A stretch of DNA of 64,000 bases from Eucalyptus grandis (taxonomy: Eukaryota; Streptophyta; Magnoliopsida; Myrtales; Myrtaceae). The DNA lies in assembly GCF_016545825.1 (NCBI RefSeq), contig NC_052616.1, positions 7,192,001-7,256,000 of the forward strand, in the 5' to 3' direction. The notes beneath the pieces were generated by a model. That model made no database searches. It was not told the DNA's origin and was given only the letters and a program-made list of their open reading frames with translations. The position numbers were made by a program, and so were the translations under genes. Below are positions 32,459 to 44,539 of this stretch, piece by piece (position 1 is the stretch's first letter; every line of letters begins with the position of its first letter).

Positions 32459-34130
32459 CTAAACAAGCAAAAACGGATCGGCCCATGCCAATGCGGCTGG
32501 AACATCTTGGTCTTGTGATTCAGCAACGGTCCTGTGTTGATGAAGAGAAGTCGGATCCCACGTCTGGTTGTACGGTGTGCCGAGCGTGGATGCAAGCATC
32601 GCATTTGTATCGTCTTCTGATGAATTAGCCAAAAGATTTGAACAGAAGAGGTAATCGGAGGGGACCGCCGGATCTATATCCTTATCCATCAAACGATCCA
32701 TCCATTCATTGTTGTCGTTGTTGATGTGCTCTGTTGTCGTAGGAAGTAAATCTGCATCTGCACCGCCGTCAAATGCTGGGTAAGTGGCGTCACCGGTGTC
32801 TACTTGTGTCGATGTTGCAATTGTGGGAAGCACATTGGCATCTCGGTTGCACCCAAAACTCGGGGAATAAATGCTTCAGTCCCCCCGGTCGTAAGAAGTG
32901 AATTGAGAGTTATGTTGCTGCCAAAAGCCGGAGACGTGAGTTCGCCAATATCTGGTTGTTGCAGGAGGTGAGGATGCACGTACTAATAGATTTGTATAAG
33001 AACCTTCTTCCTCTGGAGCAACGGATCTTGACTCGGAGTTGTAACCAGAATGGACCACTGAGTCTAGTTCCGTGGTCATCCACCCTTCCATCCATTCATC
33101 ATTGCTTCCTTGCATCGTTGCTGTCGCCATAGGAGCAAGTTCATCAGCAATTACGTCACCGCTGAAACCAGGGAAAGCCAGTTTATCGTTATCTAAACAC
33201 AGGGTGGGCGCTGCCCTTGCCGGCATCTGAAGTTGTTTGGCATATGCAACACTGCTGCTAACGGTTTGGGAAGCAGTGGGTTGAGCTCCATCCACTGTAG
33301 ATGATGGCAATGCAACGGCAAAGTCACAGATGATGCTTGTGCGATCACCGGAGTCGTTGTGTAGGCACGTCCTCTTTAGTCATCGATTCTTGTCTTCGAA
33401 TTGCACGAATATGTCGTTTGAAATTACAATTACCTTGTCTTTTGATTTCTTCTCATCTCTATAATATTTGAATTTGCACAAGACGTACTTGCATTGTTGC
33501 ATAGAGTTAAGCCAAGCGGTTAACAATTTCCAGCCCAAAGAGTGTCAAAAGAAAGGGCACGATACGGGAGAGTCAGATTATGGCAGGAGGACCAAGATCC
33601 TTTTATTACTACCCAACGCACAAGAGCCATTCTTCCTTGAAACGAACGGATCGTTGCTAATAGGCTAGAAACATCATTACATGGAAAACCAATACCAACA
33701 ATCTGCCATCAATGCTAGCCAAAGAATCATCAATAGACATAGAATTAAAATCTTACGCTCTCGTTGCACATTGAGAACTTGTACATGATCCAGCGCCCGC
33801 TTGTTGCGCTTGAGCCACGTCCACCTTGAAACTTGAAGCACTTTTTGTAGCCAACCAACTCACCACGACCGTCGGCGATTTCATCTCGTGTTGCTCTTTC
33901 CACGTCCTAGATCCGGCCGTCCTCAAAACCCTCAACTTGTTCTTTCTCAACGTGGTGAAAACGTAGAACGTTCGGTCCGAAGCGGCGTTGAAGATCTTCC
34001 AAGGCTCTTGGCTGTAGATGTCGAGCTCTTCGATAAGGCCGGGAGGCAAGGGCGCGCCGGTTGCTTTCCGCTGGAGGTAGTGAGAGAAAAGGTGCTCATC
34101 GGTAGGGCGAGACTTAACTAACGGATTCAT
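32459..34130 (-). pseudogene. NAC-4: NAC gene, frameshifted and splice-defective
   Basis: Exon 1 homolog is 33757-34130 and exon 2 homolog 32459-33496. Exon 1 starts MNPLVKSRPTDEHL at ATG 34130. It keeps NAC subdomains A-C ('LIEELDIYSQEPWKIF', 'TAGSRTWKEQ'). It is 374 bp against 375 in NAC-1, having lost one base at about 33870-33880, which puts subdomain D out of frame. The donor is GTAAGA, but the acceptor GTGCAGCAG of NAC-1 reads ATGCAACAA here, so no AG remains at that place. Exon 2 carries the long tail, with 'NDEWMEGWMTTELDSVVHSG' and 'NEWMDRLMDKDIDPAV' plus the intact C-terminus FLLV, in two frames separated at about 32834-32876. Probably non-functional. Confidence 0.85.
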
Positions 34131-35580
34131 GCTGGCGATGATCTCTCTCGTTCCTCCTCTTCTTCTCTGGCTTTTGTTGCTTTCGAAGGAGAGAGGTTCG
34201 TTCTCTTGTGCTTGTAAACGTTGGACTGAATACTTCAAAATGAAGGCCACAGGATGACCGATAGCAGATTTAATCTGCACAAATAATGAAATGCATGGCA
34301 TGGGAGGACATAGTTAGCTAAGACGAAATTCGATCAAAGATTCGATCAAAGATTTTATCAAGGCAGCTAAGACGAAATTATAAAAAACCAGACGCTATAC
34401 GAACATCTCATTGGCGAAGCTATAGATAAAAATAACTGTCTTTCCTTTTTTAGCAAGAATCCTGGCACGGCCGAGTACATTATCTGGTAAAAAGCGATAA
34501 ATAAGATGTAGAGGAAAGATTGAGTTGAAGATGTTGTTTAAATGGGTTAGTGGGTGGCCAATGAAATGTAATTCTCTTTTCAAATGCTTTCTTCTCATAT
34601 ACTCAGAAATTAATTGGAGATTAGCCCGTGCAAAGTAAGAGAACTATAACTAGTCACACGTGTCTAGAAACTAACAGATTGCATGTCGAGGAGGACTATG
34701 AGTAAATCTTTTTAAATCTGTTTAAGTCGTACTCGCGAATCCCAATTGCCTTTCTGCTTTCTCCTTTGTCAATTTTTTAAATTTTGGATGGCAGGCGATA
34801 ACCTCATTTTTTGGGAATAAAGTGTAGCACCTCGTTGTTCTAGATTGAGCGGAAGTGAGATATTTTTTCAATTTCCCTAAAAAATTTGAAGTATCGTTCA
34901 TATTTCACGAAAAAATATGCCAAAAGCATATGGGAATTTGCATTCCAATGTTTTGTATGTTGTGAAAGTTTAAGGTGTTTCGGAATAAAAATAAGTCAAA
35001 ACATACATATTCCAGTAACATTTAATTTAAATGAAAAGTAAATAGTAAGATCATTCTGGAGATAACCAGAAGAGCGATAAAAGTTATTTTGTCAAATTTT
35101 TTTTTCCAATGGGATTGTGTAATAGTTACCTTCTGGGGTTTAAACAAGCCAATTACTATTTATCAATCTCACTTTTTTTCCAAAAAAGTCCCTTAAAGTC
35201 TTGATACATCAAGCTAGCATTAGTTCTCAATACTTCTAGCATTGCCTAACATTTCATGATTAATAAAAAAATGATCAGTGAATGCGTGGCATCTGCAAAG
35301 TCTAGTTGTTTCCTATTCTGAAAGTTGTTTTAATTTTCTTTCCTTCAATTAAGCTGTACGTTAAATATTATACTTGATTGTATCTGATCTTATATGGCTT
35401 TTCTTATCCAAAAGTAAGGAAGAAAATTAAAAGTTAATATCCGATATTCTTCATTCTTCGTCCTAAAATAGCTAAATGATGTTGATATTGGAGAAGTGAT
35501 ATGCCTCAATCATGACTTCGACAGCTAAAGCTCGTACTTGTCATTTCTTTGTACTTGACTAGTTATGCAGGAGATGTTTA
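34131..35580. other. NAC-4 upstream region and AT-rich intergenic
   Basis: 34131-34320 is the putative leader of NAC-4. 34371-34490 matches the former NAC-2 promoter (17935-18040) and marks the right end of the NAC-2 deletion. 34600-35580 is AT-rich with no recognisable gene. Confidence 0.55.
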
Positions 35581-35581
35581 G

Positions 35582-35977
35582 GGCAAGACACATGTTGAGA
35601 TCATTAACAATTTGCCAGGTGGAACTACTTTAACAGTTCATTGCAAATCCAAGAATGACTATCTCAGAATCCAACATATAACTAATAGCTAAGGATTCTC
35701 GTTTCAACCTAGTATCTCTGGAAGGTCTTTGTCCTTTTGCAGTTTTGCATGACTGGGTCAATTTCAAAGGTTCGATATATATGTGCAAGGCAGGGACCAG
35801 AATTTTTGCACCCAGTGGAGGTGGAAGATCTTGCCAAATGGTCCTTGTATGCTCAATTGGTCTACCGGACAGTTCGGTGTTTGTTATCCTTGGAATCCTC
35901 CTTCACCGTTGGGGAAACCTCTTAGTTTAATGTATGTGGAGGAAGAAGATGCAGTGAACTCATACATCATAAGTTAG
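35582..35977 (+). pseudogene. S-protein homolog (plant self-incompatibility S1 family)
   Basis: One frame reads as a near-complete S1 domain. 'KTHVEIINNLPGGTTLTVHC' is at about 35585-35644, then KSKNDYLRIQ, GFSFQPSISGRSLSFCSF (about 35693-35745), 'FDIYVQGRDQNFCTQWRWKI' (about 35770-35830) and NGPCML. The four Cys positions and the HCKSK start are typical of small secreted S1/SPH proteins, named for Papaver self-incompatibility and abundant in dicots. Two in-frame stops break it, TAA at about 35690 and TGA at about 35749. The signal peptide exon is not visible upstream, where a TAG precedes the frame. The tail (about 35880-35977) is open. A secreted ligand role is family knowledge; this copy looks dead. 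Confidence 0.8.
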
Positions 35978-37570
35978 ATGGAATAAGAATCATATTTATT
36001 TAAATTAATATGCACACAAATTTGTGTTTTCTCTCCTAATATATTCACCATTTCGATTTTGATTTGCATACTTTTCTTGATAGTGTTGTCTCTTGATTTT
36101 GTGTCATTCTATTTATACTTATTATTGGACCATGTTTGCTATCGCTATCAAATTGCTTCAATGTAAATCACATTAAATTAAAAAAAAAAAAGCTTAAAAA
36201 GTGTGAAGCCATATTGGTTTCAAATTTTAATGCTAGCGTTGTATCAAGAATCAATATTCTTGAGTTCATAGTACGTAAAACAAAATCAACACCGAATCAG
36301 TGGGAAACATTTTTTAGCTGATGATGCTTTGGGCGTTGATCTAGGAGTGATCCTAAAAGCGATTTGGCAATTTGCAATGGCCAGTTCGGGTGTAGGCCAT
36401 GTGAGAGGAACAATTGCATTTTCAACCATCTAATAATGCTCCTCCTCGACCGGAGAAAGTGAAGATTGTAGGCTATATTGTCGGAATTGGAAACGATGCC
36501 ATGCTTCTAAAGGAGAAGGGTATGGAACATTCATTGTTGGATGTAGAGTAGAAGGGATGTAGCTCTTGGCTCAATAGGTGCAATGTCGCCTGTTACAGAT
36601 TAGACTGTTTTCTTTTTTTATAATGTAATTGTATTTGAGATCATTCAGCTATATTGCAAACTTCCTCGGATATCTTGATGTGAACTGATGCATATCCTCT
36701 TTTATGGATTGAGAATCATCTTTGTTAAATAATCAGATGCATATGTAAATTCCGTTTCCTATATACTCATGATTTTACATTTGTTTGTCATCTCATTGTT
36801 TTCTGTCATTCTACTTGTACTTATTACTTGTATCGTTTCTTATCACTATCAAAATATTTCTATGTTAATCTTTTTTAATAAAAACAAGTTAATAAGTATC
36901 AAACCATGTCATTTTGAATTCTGTAATGCTGGTGTCGTTTCACAAATCAACACACTTGAGTTTATGAGCACGTAAACTAATAATCATGTTGACAAATCTG
37001 GCAAAAAAAAAAAAAAAAAAAAGATCACTGAACTGAAGAGAAACATTTTTTAATGGACGACATTTTGGGCCAATGATCTTGGAGTGATGCCAAAAGCAAT
37101 CCAGTAAAAGAGATTTGCAATGGCCAGTTAAGAGGTGGGGCATGTGAGAAAATAATCACATTCTTAGCCTTGACTTCTATTAATGTAAAAATATGATTCA
37201 AATTTGAGCTTGTAGAGTAAATTAGATTCAAGTAAGTTTTCTAAAAGGTTTTTCCCATTTTGTACATAAATTTGGCCTGAAATTGCTAACACGACAATTT
37301 AGTCATTGTCAACCATCTTACAAAGCATGCTGGCTATCTAACATAGATAAATTTGCTCAAAATGATGTCTTTTTGAATAATTTTATGAATTTTCTGATTT
37401 TTCCTAAGGTTTTTTTTTTTTTTCTCTCATTTTACTTTACTTTTTTTTTTTCCTTCTTTTCTCTTTCTACTTTTTTGATTGTCAATCATTGACGAGGAGG
37501 ATGCCATTAAGAAGACGTTTTCCAATAAAGATCTTAGGCAATTAAGGAAGATGCATTTCCAATGAGAAAC
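35978..37570. repeat. Intergenic with a two-copy direct repeat
   Basis: About 36080-36425 and 36775-37160 are diverged copies of one segment (shared 'tgtcattcta', 'tcttgagttcat' or 'cttgagtttat', 'aaacattttttagctga' against 'aaacattttttaatgga', 'gcaatggccagtt'). The second copy has a poly-A tract of about 20 at 37002-37021. No coding region is seen. 37400-37490 is T-rich. Confidence 0.6.
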
Positions 37571-37954
37571 TATTGAGTTTTTGACTTTCAAATTAAGAGA
37601 TAAGGGTATTTTAGATCATGCACCTTTATTTTAGGAATTTTTGAAGGGAGACTGTAAAAGGAATGTGTTTGATAATAGATCTCCAACCCTAGCATCTATA
37701 TTATTTCCTATTTTGTTTTTTCCCTATCTTTTTGTTGGATATTTAGATCTTGTGGCTCACTAAGTGGTTTTAGAGCTTTTTGAATTGTACTTTCGTGTTT
37801 TTGTTGAAGATAGTGAAACTCCCCTCTCTCCATGGCTTTTCCCATTTTTGGGTTTTCCACGTAAATCTTACGTCTTATGTGATTTTAATTTTATTTCATC
37901 ATTTACTACTTGTTCTTAGATTGGTGCATCTTTGATTGGCATTTTTCCGCAACA
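37571..37954 (+). repeat. 5' LTR of element D
   Basis: 384 bp starting TATTGAGTTT (TGTTGAGTTT in the 3' copy) and ending CCGCAACA. Clearly homologous to 51581-51962 ('tcttgtggctcactaagtgg', 'catcatttactacttgttct'), with many substitutions. Confidence 0.85.
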
Positions 37955-37957
37955 AAT

Positions 37958-37968
37958 TGGTATTAGGG
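37958..37968 (+). promoter_or_regulatory. Primer-binding site of element D
   Basis: TGGTATTAGGG three bases after the LTR, a decayed form of the tRNA-iMet site. Confidence 0.65.
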
Positions 37969-38000
37969 AGAAGGAATTTCAGCCTTTTTTTTTGTTCGAG

Positions 38001-38850
38001 ATGACATCTATCAAGTTTGAAGTGGCACTCTTCAATGGCCAAAACAATTTTGGGCTATGGAGGATCAAGATGAAGGCGTTGCTAAGTTGGGAAGGTTTGG
38101 TTAGAGCCTTGGACGGAAATTATCCCAACAATGGCTGAGATTGAGGAGATGGAAAAAAAGGCGTATAGCACCATCCAATTGTTGTTATTCGATAAGGTGC
38201 TTCGCAAAGTCGTGAATGAAGAAACGGCTTCGGGATTGTGGAATAAGCTTGAGAGCTTCTATATGAAGAAGTCTCTTACAACAAGATTATTTTTTAAGCA
38301 GCGTTTTCACACGCTAAAGATGCAAGAAGGTACCCTTATCCAAGAACATCTAGATGATTTTTATAAAATCGTTATGGATATGAAAATCCAAATTTGAAGT
38401 TAGATGATGAAGATCAGTCCCTAATTGTGTTATGTTTACTGCCAAGCTTGTTTGAGAATTTTGTGAATTCTATGCTGTATGGAAGAGAATCCAAAACTCT
38501 TGAGGATGTGAAAGTCTTGTTGAAATCCGCGGAGATGCATACAAAATTAAATGTGAGTAGTAGTGGTGATAAAGCTGATGGCTTAGTTGTTAGGGGAAGG
38601 TCAAATCATCATGATAGATGTAGTAATAGTAAAGGGCGTTCGAAATCTAGATTAGGTAGAGGTAAGAGTAAGATAGTGTTACCATTGTCACAAATTCAGA
38701 CACTATAAAAGTGAGTGTCCGGTGCTCAAAGCTAAGGGGAAGAAGCCGATGGAGAATTCCGATTCGGCTAGTTTGGTGAAAAATAACAAGTCCACTAATG
38801 CAAATAATGTTTTCACTGTTTTGTCTTCAGATTGTCATGTCGATGATGAA
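38001..38850 (+). pseudogene. gag of element D
   Basis: Starts at ATG 38001 (MTSIKFEVALFNGQNNFGLW, the Tnt1-type opening). A UBN2 domain follows across 38131-38540 ('ASGLWNKLESFYMKKSLTTR', 'CLLPSLFENFVNSMLYGRES'). A CCHC zinc knuckle CX2CX4HX4C sits at 38677-38718 (C-Y-H-C, H, C). Two frame changes, near 38125 and 38395, and one near 38670 split it. Confidence 0.85.
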
Positions 38851-40785
38851 TGGATTTTGGATTCAGTATACTGATACCACATGTGTCCACATAGAAATTG
38901 GTTATGCACATATGAGAAAATCAATGGTGGTTAAGTTTTGATGTATAACAATGCAGTTGGAGGATTGTAGGTATTGGTACGGTGTACATTAAATGCCATG
39001 ACAATGTAGTAAGAACTTTGACAAATGTTAGACACATCCCAAATTTGAAGAAAAACCTTATTTCACTGAGCACTTTAGATTCCATTGGATGCATGTACAC
39101 AAGTGGAGGTAGAGTTTTGAAAATTTCAAAAGGCTCCTTGATTGTGATGAGAGGTAACATAAACAAAAATATTTACGTTCTACAGGGAAGTACCGTTGTG
39201 GGTTCTTTAAAAATATCTATCATCTTTAGATTTTGAAATCAATGTTGTGGTATATGCGGTTGGGCGAATATATCGAGTAAACGTGATTTACTTTGTAGGG
39301 ATCATACGGTCTTACTTGACTTTTGTGAACATTGTGTTTTCAGAAAGCAACACAAAGTTAGTTTCAGTACTAGGTTACATTCAATGAAGGGCATAGTTGA
39401 CTATATTCACTCTGATTTGTGGGGACCGGTATAGGTAACATTTAAGAGTGGTGCAGTTTATATTCTGACATTTATTGATGATTTTTCGAGGAAAGTCTGG
39501 GTTTATTTTTTTGAAGCGTAAAAGTGACCTTTTTGATACGTTCAAGAAGTGGGAGATGTTAATTGAAAATCAAATTGGGAAGAAGATAAAGCATCTCATA
39601 ACATATAATGGTCTTGAGTTTTTTGAAGGTGATTTCAACAAGTACTAGGAAAATTTGGGGATTGTTTGACGTCAAATAGTCCGGTACACACGTCAACAAA
39701 CTGGGGTGGTAGAGCACATGAACCAGACACTTTTAGAGAGAGCTAGGTGTATCCTCTCTAATGCTGGACTTGGGAAAGATTTTTGGGCTGAAGTTGTGAA
39801 TACGACATGTTATTTAGTAACTTGTTCTTCTTTAACCGCAATTGAATGTAAGACTCTTAATGAGGTATGGTCAAGTAAACTTTCTAACTATTCTAATTTA
39901 AAAATATTTGGGTGTCCTACTTATTATTATGTAAAAAGGGTAAGCTTGAACTTAGAGCCAAGAAGTGTATTTTCGTTGGTTATGCAGACGGGGTTAAGGG
40001 TATAGGTTATGGTGTTCTGACCCTCAATCTTTAAAATTTATAATTAGTAGTGATGTTACTTTTGATGAAAATTTTATACTTGAAAAAAGAAAGGTTGTTA
40101 CTAAGTCTACAAGTATTCATGAGAAGAATGTTTGGAAAGATGTGGAGTTTCATGTAGAGCATCCATACAAAATAGTTGAAGATGTTCCTATCTAGCTAGA
40201 AAGTGATAATGAGCAACAATATTCAGATTCTATCAAAGAAGAAGAAGAAATTGAGCAACCTCAAAATTTGGCTGCAGGGTATGGTTTCGCTGATTTGGTA
40301 GCATATACTCTTAAAGTTGCTGAAGAGCTTGGTATTGAATATTCTACATTCCATGAAGTTATTATTTATTCTAAATATGATAAATGGCTTGTTGCGATGA
40401 ATGAAGATATGGAGTCTCTTCATAAGAACCAAACTTGGGATCTTGTGAAATTGCCTAAGGGCAAAAGGGTTGTTGGGTGCAAGTGGGTCTTCAAAAGAAA
40501 ATAGGGAATTCCAGGTGTTGAAGATGAAAGATTTAATGCACGTTTGGTAGGGAAGGGGTTTTAGTTAAAAGGAGGGAATTGACTTCAATGAAGTGTTCTC
40601 TCCAACTATGAAACATAGTTTCATTTATGTGTTGCTCGCATTAGTAGCACTTTATGACCTAAAACTTAAGCAACTTGACGTCAAGACCACTTTTCTACAT
40701 GGTGAGCTTGAAGAGGCAATTTGTATGTCTCAACTCGATGGATTCATTGTTGAGGGTAAAGAAGATCATGTTTGTAGGTTGAAAC
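38851..40785 (+). pseudogene. pol of element D, 5' part (protease to reverse transcriptase)
   Basis: The protease site reads WILDSVY then stop (38851-38874), so the Asp-Ser-Gly catalytic triad is lost at Gly. GAG-pre-integrase is at 38982-39300. The integrase core has HSDLWGPV (about 39408), 'TGVVEHMNQTLLERARCIL' (about 39700-39755) and FWAEVVNTTCYL. Reverse transcriptase starts at about 40395 ('GCKWVFKRK' about 40477-40504) and covers 'LKQLDVKTTFLHGELEEAI' (about 40670-40725) up to VCRLK, where element C enters. Several stops. Confidence 0.85.
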
Positions 40786-41688
40786 TGATATTGCTAGTAT
40801 GAGTACCTAGAGGGGGGTGAATAGGTATATAAAGAATTTTTCTCAAGCAATTGCACAATACTAGACAGTTGGAGGAAACGATAATCAAAGTAAGGCGAGA
40901 GAAGAGAAAATTGAACACGCGGTTTATAGTGGTTCAGCTTATATCAAGCCTACGTCCACTTTTCTTCACTGACAGCCTATTGGTTGGATTCCACTATGAA
41001 CAAGAGAGAGGTTACAGCATAGCTTTGCCTTGATTCCACAGTGTAGATGTTCTACGACACCTCCTCAAGATTTCTCACAAATATAGACTCTCTCTTTCAT
41101 ATACAAGTATTTGCTCAAAGGATTTGTCTAAACAAAAAAAAAGCTTCAGACTTTGGAATTCTTCTATCGCGCACGCCTTGAACAACTAAGACAGTCTTCC
41201 TTATATACTCCTTTATGCCATCATACCCGTTGGCACTTACCAAAGGAATTCCTCCAATCTACCCGTTGGACGGAATCAATTAGGAAGATTGTTCAAGCTA
41301 TTAAAGGAATGTGTTGATAGCCCATCAATCATGTTCGCCCATACAATCAAGATCTCAGTTTCTATAAGCAGAACCTTCCAATAATATTTAGGCAATCACC
41401 GGATCTTCAATTATCGAATCAATCTTCGATCAATCAAAGGACTCCGTTTATGTCTTCTCCAGCCATGAGATCTTCTTCAGTTGATAAGGTTAAGTCCTTA
41501 ACGAAACATCCAGTTCTGGATAACCTTTCTTCAACGGATTAGTGACTGTCAATGAGGATAGACTTTGAGTCTTGAGTCTGGCTGTCCCAAGGTCTTCAGA
41601 CTTTAAATAGTAGTCTCGCAAGCCTTCGACTAGACTCGATAGAAACGATTTGTCAACTTCAAAATACTTTAAGAAGATTTCTCCAACA
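40786..41688 (-). repeat. 3' LTR of element C
   Basis: 903 bp, pairs with 49390-50290. Its U5 end ('gaatttttctcaagcaattg') differs from that of B, so C is a third LTR subtype. Differences within the pair cluster at CTG/CAG (41612-41640 against 50212-50240). Confidence 0.95.
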
Positions 41689-41702
41689 ATCTCCCCCTTT
41701 TT
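41689..41702 (-). promoter_or_regulatory. Polypurine tract of element C
   Basis: On the minus strand AAAAAGGGGGAGAT abuts the 3' LTR. Confidence 0.85.
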
Positions 41703-42053
41703 GATGGTGACAAAACTTTCCTGCAGATTTGGATATCTTTGACCGCAAAACATTTCTCAAACACATGCATATCTTATAGAGATAAATGGCTAAGAATAAC
41801 ACTAGAATCTGCAAACCACAGAAAATAGGTTAGTCGGTATATGATGAAGCCATTTATAAGATATCAATATTGGTTAATAGAAGCAGTCAAGTCCAAGTCT
41901 AGTGCAGTTCTCATCCAGACACAAACCAAAGTCAAACAGATTCAAACCACAAAACAATCCAACAAACAATTAAAAGTTTAATGAATGAAAGGTTTTTGAT
42001 CAAATCTTGCATCTCTCCCCCTTTTTGTCATCATTAAAAAGGATGAGATGAAG

Positions 42054-44114
42054 TTAAGATTGCTTGGGAACGCGGACAAGCTGGAAATCTTCCATAGACC
42101 GAACGATGCCTTCCGGCCTTTTAAAGTCTTCCTTTAGCTGTGCAATCTCCTCACTCTTGGCATTGGCCTGATTTTGAACAGAGAGGGCTTGCATTTTATC
42201 ATTCAATGAACAGGAAGAAGCTTGACCTTCATTCTTCAAGCTTTGAACTTCGCATCCCAAGGCATAAATCTGACCTCGCATCTCCAAAAGAATATCCATG
42301 ATTCTCGCGAAAATTTGCTCCATTATCGGTTTGAGTACTTGCTTCGGCTCGATCTCGATGGAGTAAATGCGACGATGGTAGATCAAAGCATAGTCTTGCA
42401 GGTTTGGCGATGAAACTTCATGACCTTCTTCTGGAAATTGAGATGCATAAACATCCTCTGGGTCTGCTGGTGAGCGACTGACTCCTTCACTTGCATCAAG
42501 ACATGAAGACTTCACACCTTTCTCATGATCTCCCCCTGTTTCCATGCCTACAGGTGGAGAAGAGTGTTCTTGAGGTTCTCCTTCTTCTCTTCTTTCTTCT
42601 TCAGTCTTTCCTCCTCTGTTTCTTTTTCAGCTTCTATTTCTTCTTCTTCCTTCTCCTCTCGCTTCTTTCGTCATTTGCTCCGATTCTTTCGTGGAACAGA
42701 CGACTTAAATTCTTCAAAGCCAATGCGAGATGGTGATGTCTTCCTCATCATCTTCATCCTCAACAAGGAGAGCTCTTCTTCTCTTGGATGGAGCAACCAT
42801 AGGCTCCTTCCTTTTCTTTTTAGCTGCAGAAGATATTTGATGAGATTTTGCGGGAGTCTTCTCCTTGAATTTCTCCAACTCCTTGCTCAGTTCTTTCGAC
42901 GCAATTTGGTCACCATTTTCAGACCTACCACCATATGATCGCATGGTCGAACACAAAAGATTTGTGGAGGCTGAATATTCGAGATGTCCGAATAACTTCG
43001 TAACAAGGCTTGGGTAAGGGAGTTGACCTCTGTCCTTCATCATTGCTCTATACATGTGAAACATCATAGTGTGAGGGAGAGAAAACCTTTTTCCAAAGAG
43101 AATGGCATACATCAGCTTGGCCTCGAACTTGAAACATCGGTCTTGGAAGTTGATTTCGGTCGGAGGCAATTAATCACAATTTTGTGAAGCAAGATGTTGA
43201 ATGCACCCATCCTTAAGTAGGTGATCTTTTCATCCGTTCTCCCGTCCTTCACCGGTTCAAGAGTGGCCCGAGCAATGGAAACTTTGATTGGTTGATATCT
43301 TCCTCTTTCGACTTCTAACACATCTGCCAAAGCATATTCATATTCACAACATAATCTTGGTCTTTAACGCTGAACGAGAATCTATTCGCATCCAAAAGCT
43401 TAGATTTGAATAGAAATATGCAGTTAATTCAGCATAGGCCTCTATAGAGTCGAGCGAGAACTTTTCAAGTTGAAGATAACCGAACTTTTCCCTCAAGTTC
43501 ATATTCACAAAGATCCAGAAAATCAAAATCTACACTCCTAGGGTTTATTACCCCACGCTTCAGCAATTTCGAGTACAGATCCTTTTGCTCATTTGATCTG
43601 AACAAATCTCCCTTTTTCCTTGATTATCAACCGCAACACCCATTTTCGGTTGGAATTGACTGTATAATTTATCATCATCATTCCCATCTACTGATTCGGA
43701 TCCACGAGGATCACTTGGGATATTTGCAAGGGTTTCCTCACCACCCCTTTTCGAGCAATTCCAAAACTTTCCATTTTTTTCAGAAAGATATATTCGTTCC
43801 CATGTCCTTTGTCTTTAAGAAAATCATCAATGTAGTTCAAAGGAGTACGAATTCCTTTTAGGGCATGATATAACTGGTAAATATAAGCGGGCTTTTGAAC
43901 TCTTACAGGGTCTGCATCCTCGATGATTTCTTCATGTTGTTGATGATCAATGCCTTGAGGACTAGATGGAGGAGAATGACGCTGTTGAGAATGTTGTGGG
44001 CTCGCTTGCTGTTCGGGAGTCACTTCATCTTCGTAAGATCGAAGTGCGTAGGCCCCTCACTCATCCGCCGTGGTCCCCGCTTGCAATTCTCGAAGACTTT
44101 CTTGAAGATGACAT
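42054..44114 (-). pseudogene. Third ORF of element C
   Basis: Starts at ATG 44114 (MSSS-type, homologous to 6281 and 24101) and ends at TAA 42054 after VPKQS. Order of blocks: Pro/Gln-rich head (about 43960-44030), 'VRVQKPAYIYQLYHALKG' (about 43860-43915), 'YIDDFLKDKGHGNEYIFLKK' (about 43775-43840), 'TAYFYSNLSF' (about 43405-43435) and 'MFHMYRAMMKDRGQLPYPSL' (about 43010-43070). Then come a Lys-rich plus acidic tract (about 42740-42830), a Glu-rich helix and a C-terminal coil in one open frame of 163 codons (42054-42545). It lacks the LTR insertion seen in B, giving the empty site at about 43113. Function unknown. Confidence 0.8.
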
Positions 44115-44539
44115 CTTTCTCGGTTTTGGAAGATTTCTTGCTTGACTTTCAGGGAAAGATGACAACTTTTGAGGATTAAACAAAGAAGACAAACGGGAAT
44201 GGAGGATCGATGCTTTCTAGGGTTTGAGAAAAGTGAAGAGGAATCGACAGTTCACGATCGGTTAAAAAGAGGGATAAGCGAACCATCATAAAGGAAATAA
44301 AAATATGCCTTTTCAAAATAACTGTCTTTTTCCGCAAAAATAGCCATTTCAAAAATAACTTCCCTTTTGAAAATGAAACGATGCAATATTTACGTCAATT
44401 AAATATAGCAACAATTTAAACATAGTCTGACGATCGTATCTTTTCAAGATGAGATTCAATAGAGAAAGACTTACAGTCTGACGGACGTACCAAGACTGTC
44501 TTTCAGATAAAGTCTTGTAAGTCTCGAGTCCGAAAGTCT

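Noticed and set aside
37566..37570. GAAAC before element D as a target duplication
   Set aside because: The sequence after the 3' LTR is AAAAA, not GAAAC; the resemblance to the GAAAC around element C is coincidental.
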